DNA of 16,604 nt from Oscillospiraceae bacterium. Its GTDB lineage: Bacteria; Bacillota; Clostridia; Oscillospirales; Ruminococcaceae. The position numbers were made by a program, and so were the translations under genes. The notes below the pieces were generated by a model. It ran no database searches, had not been told where the DNA came from, and saw only the letters and a program-made list of their open reading frames with translations. Position 1 is the first letter of the stretch; the number at the start of each line of letters is the position of its first letter. The stretch spans positions 1 to 16,604 of the forward strand of contig JAEDJV010000051.1 in the NCBI GenBank assembly GCA_016296165.1. Direction: 5' to 3'. This document shows, piece after piece, positions 15,123 through 16,604 of the stretch.

Positions 15123-15938
15123 ATGTCCGGATTTATATGTCCTATATGCAGAGAACAGCTTAAACATGAAGAAAAGAACATGAAGTGCAGCAGAGGACAC
15201 TGCTATGACATTTCAAGGAGTGGCTATACGAATTTGCTGATGTCACAAAAATCAGGAAATCATGGCGATGACAAAATAATGGTTCATGCAAGACGTGATT
15301 TTCTTGAAAAAGGCTATTATAATTCACTTCGTGACAGAATTTCTGATACAGTAAAAAAATACAGCTTTGACGGATGTACTATACTGGATGCCGGATGCGG
15401 AGAATGTTTTTATACATCAGATATTTGCAGTAAATTGAATGCCGAAGGAATATCCGCTGAAATACTGGCTATAGATATATCAAAAAATGCTCTTGCATGT
15501 GCCAAGAAGAGAGGTGCGGGAATATCAAGAGCAGTAGCAAGTATCTTTCATATACCTGTAAATGATGCTTCCTGTGATATTGTTGTAAATGTTTTTGCGC
15601 CGTTTTGCAGATCAGAGTTTTTAAGAATACTAAAAAAAAGTGGAATCTATATTCAGATAATTCCTCTTGAGGAGCATCTTTGGGAACTCAAGCAGGTCGT
15701 TTATGATAATCCGTATAAAAATATAGTTCATGACTATGTTATTGAAGGATTTGAGCTTGTGAAGAGTAGTGAGATAAGGAAAAAGATCACAATTGAATCG
15801 AATGATGATATAAAAAATCTTTTTATGATGACTCCTTACTACTACAAAACGTCAGAAAAAGATTTCAGAAAACTCAATGATATAGATTCAATTAAAATAA
15901 GCACAGAGTTTGCGGTCCTTGCATATCGAAAATTATAA
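15123..15938 (+). CDS. rlmA: RlmA-type 23S rRNA (guanine-N1)-methyltransferase
   Basis: 271 residues. An N-terminal zinc finger (Cys6, Cys9, Cys22, His26; CPIC then CSRGH) is followed by SGYTNLL and GDDKIMVHARRDFL, both characteristic of RlmA, and a Rossmann methyltransferase domain with the SAM motif LDAGCGE (88-94). The enzyme methylates N1 of a guanine in helix 35 of 23S rRNA: G745 for RlmA(I), or G748 for RlmA(II)/TlrB, which contributes to tylosin resistance in producers. Which of the two bases is the target cannot be told here; Gram-positive members usually modify G748. ATG follows the yebC stop by 2 bp with almost no Shine-Dalgarno sequence, so translation is probably coupled. A strong terminator follows. 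Confidence 0.9.
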   Translation: MSGFICPICREQLKHEEKNMKCSRGHCYDISRSGYTNLLMSQKSGNHGDDKIMVHARRDFLEKGYYNSLRDRISDTVKKYSFDGCTILDAGCGECFYTSDICSKLNAEGISAEILAIDISKNALACAKKRGAGISRAVASIFHIPVNDASCDIVVNVFAPFCRSEFLRILKKSGIYIQIIPLEEHLWELKQVVYDNPYKNIVHDYVIEGFELVKSSEIRKKITIESNDDIKNLFMMTPYYYKTSEKDFRKLNDIDSIKISTEFAVLAYRKL

Positions 15939-15942
15939 TTAT

Positions 15943-15982
15943 CAGGAATCTTCAGTATATGACTGAGGATTCCTGTTTTTTT
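15943..15982 (+). terminator. Intrinsic terminator of the obgE-rlmA operon
   Basis: Thirteen-bp stem CAGGAATCTTCAG / CTGAGGATTCCTG (one G-U pair), 7-nt loop, seven T after the stem. It lies directly downstream of the rlmA stop codon. Confidence 0.95.
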
Positions 15983-16004
15983 ATATTAATGTCTTACTTT
16001 ACCA

Positions 16005-16033
16005 TTGACATTTTTTTTGTTTTTTGATATAGT
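16005..16033 (+). promoter_or_regulatory. Promoter of the MarR-family gene
   Basis: Perfect TTGACA (16005-16010), 17-bp T-rich spacer and TATAGT (16028-16033) with an upstream TG (extended -10). No clear dyad operator overlapping it was found, although MarR regulators often repress their own promoter. Confidence 0.85.
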
Positions 16034-16060
16034 AATAGAAAAACTGTGAGGTGAAAGGAA

Positions 16061-16507
16061 ATGAATCAGGAAAAAATAATCATAAATGCATTGCTTTACT
16101 GCAGAATCAGGTATTCACAGTATTCAATGTATGAAACATATGCAAAAAAATATGGATCAAGCTATAAAAGTCTGTTTGTATTAAGGCAGTTATATGCTAA
16201 CTCTGACGGACTTACACAGATAGAGATTTGCCAGGATTCACTTATTTCAAAACAAACGGTAAGTGCTGTTATAAAAAGATTTTATGAAAAAAATTATGTT
16301 TATATGGAAGAAATCAGTTCGGACAGAAGAAATAAACTTGTCAAGCTGACTCCGAAGGGTGTTGAATATGCAAAAGAAATTATTCAGCCGATAATAGAAG
16401 CTGAAAAGGAAAGTATGGCATGTTTCAGCGAAGAGGAACAGCAACTGTTTATAAAAATGTGTACAAAATATACAGAGGTCATAAAGGATAGAATTGATAA
16501 CATTTAA
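16061..16507 (+). CDS. MarR-family transcriptional regulator
   Basis: 148 residues, typical MarR size. N-terminal dimerisation helices are followed by a winged helix-turn-helix (about 48-108): LTQIEICQDSLISKQTVSAVIKR holds the recognition helix, and SSDRRNKLVKLTPKG is the wing with the DRR signature (88-90). A C-terminal dimerisation helix closes the protein. Ribosome site AGGTG lies about 8 bp upstream. The regulated gene is probably the next one, beyond the right edge; in Clostridia such regulators often precede efflux-pump genes, but none is visible here. Confidence 0.92.
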   Translation: MNQEKIIINALLYCRIRYSQYSMYETYAKKYGSSYKSLFVLRQLYANSDGLTQIEICQDSLISKQTVSAVIKRFYEKNYVYMEEISSDRRNKLVKLTPKGVEYAKEIIQPIIEAEKESMACFSEEEQQLFIKMCTKYTEVIKDRIDNI

Positions 16508-16529
16508 AAAATTTATTTTACTCAGAAAC

Positions 16530-16558
16530 TTTACAAAATCATATTTTTGTGATATAAC
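16530..16558 (+). promoter_or_regulatory. Candidate promoter reading out of the right edge
   Basis: TTTACA (16530-16535), 17-bp spacer, TATAAC (16553-16558) with upstream TG (TGATATAAC). It lies 23 bp after the MarR stop codon. The remaining bases to the edge contain no start codon with a ribosome site; the last 20 or so (CCCTGAT ... ATCAAGG) begin an imperfect inverted repeat. Confidence 0.45.
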
Positions 16559-16604
16559 CGGAGTTTGCCACTTAAAAAGCCGTCAACCCCTGATGAAATC
16601 AAGG

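Noticed and set aside
1..16604. CRISPR arrays, tRNA or rRNA genes, insertion sequences
   Set aside because: No spaced direct repeats, tRNA-like cloverleaf with conserved TTCGAATC arm, rRNA signature, transposase or terminal inverted repeats were seen on either strand by eye.

Overview
This AT-rich window is a chromosomal segment from a low-GC Gram-positive anaerobe of the class Clostridia. The gene set, the block rplU-prp-rpmA-obgE, the Firmicutes-type N-terminal extension on L27 and the divergent FeFe-hydrogenase sensor suggest a Ruminococcus-like member of the Oscillospiraceae; the genus is an inference.

Left part (1-4250, minus strand): a ClpC-type AAA+ unfoldase gene, followed by a gene with its own consensus promoter for a divergent, probably sensory, FeFe-hydrogenase-like protein that runs off the left edge (589 residues visible). 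The clp gene is odd. Its conserved N-terminus is split by an apparent one-base frameshift near the start, it lacks seven conserved residues in the second AAA+ domain, and its middle domain is short. A 408-bp divergent intergenic region (4240-4647) holds a strong hairpin, two equally spaced inverted-repeat pairs and the promoter of the next gene.

Middle part (4648-11514, plus strand): a class I DAHP synthase (entry to aromatic amino acid synthesis) with a terminator; a CitMHS/YbiR-like membrane transporter; an M3B oligoendopeptidase F; a secreted lipoprotein of unknown function with a structured 5' leader; and, closely linked to it, an orphan ANL-superfamily adenylate-forming enzyme. Several of these genes have extended -10 promoters.

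Right part (11533-15982, plus strand): a translation and ribosome-assembly block. A strong promoter and a folded leader precede rplU (L21), prp (the cysteine protease that trims L27) and rpmA (L27). After a terminator-like hairpin come obgE, mrnC (Mini-III, 23S rRNA maturation), yebC and an rlmA-like 23S rRNA guanine methyltransferase, spaced 1-2 nt apart and ending in a strong terminator. A MarR-family regulator with a consensus promoter follows, and a further promoter-like sequence points out of the right edge.

Most of the window is ordinary housekeeping sequence. The items most worth a second look are the divergent hydrogenase sensor, the damaged or unusual clp gene, the structured clp/DAHP synthase intergenic region, and the lipoprotein-ANL gene pair with its possible leader switch. 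No tRNA or rRNA gene, CRISPR array or insertion sequence was seen.
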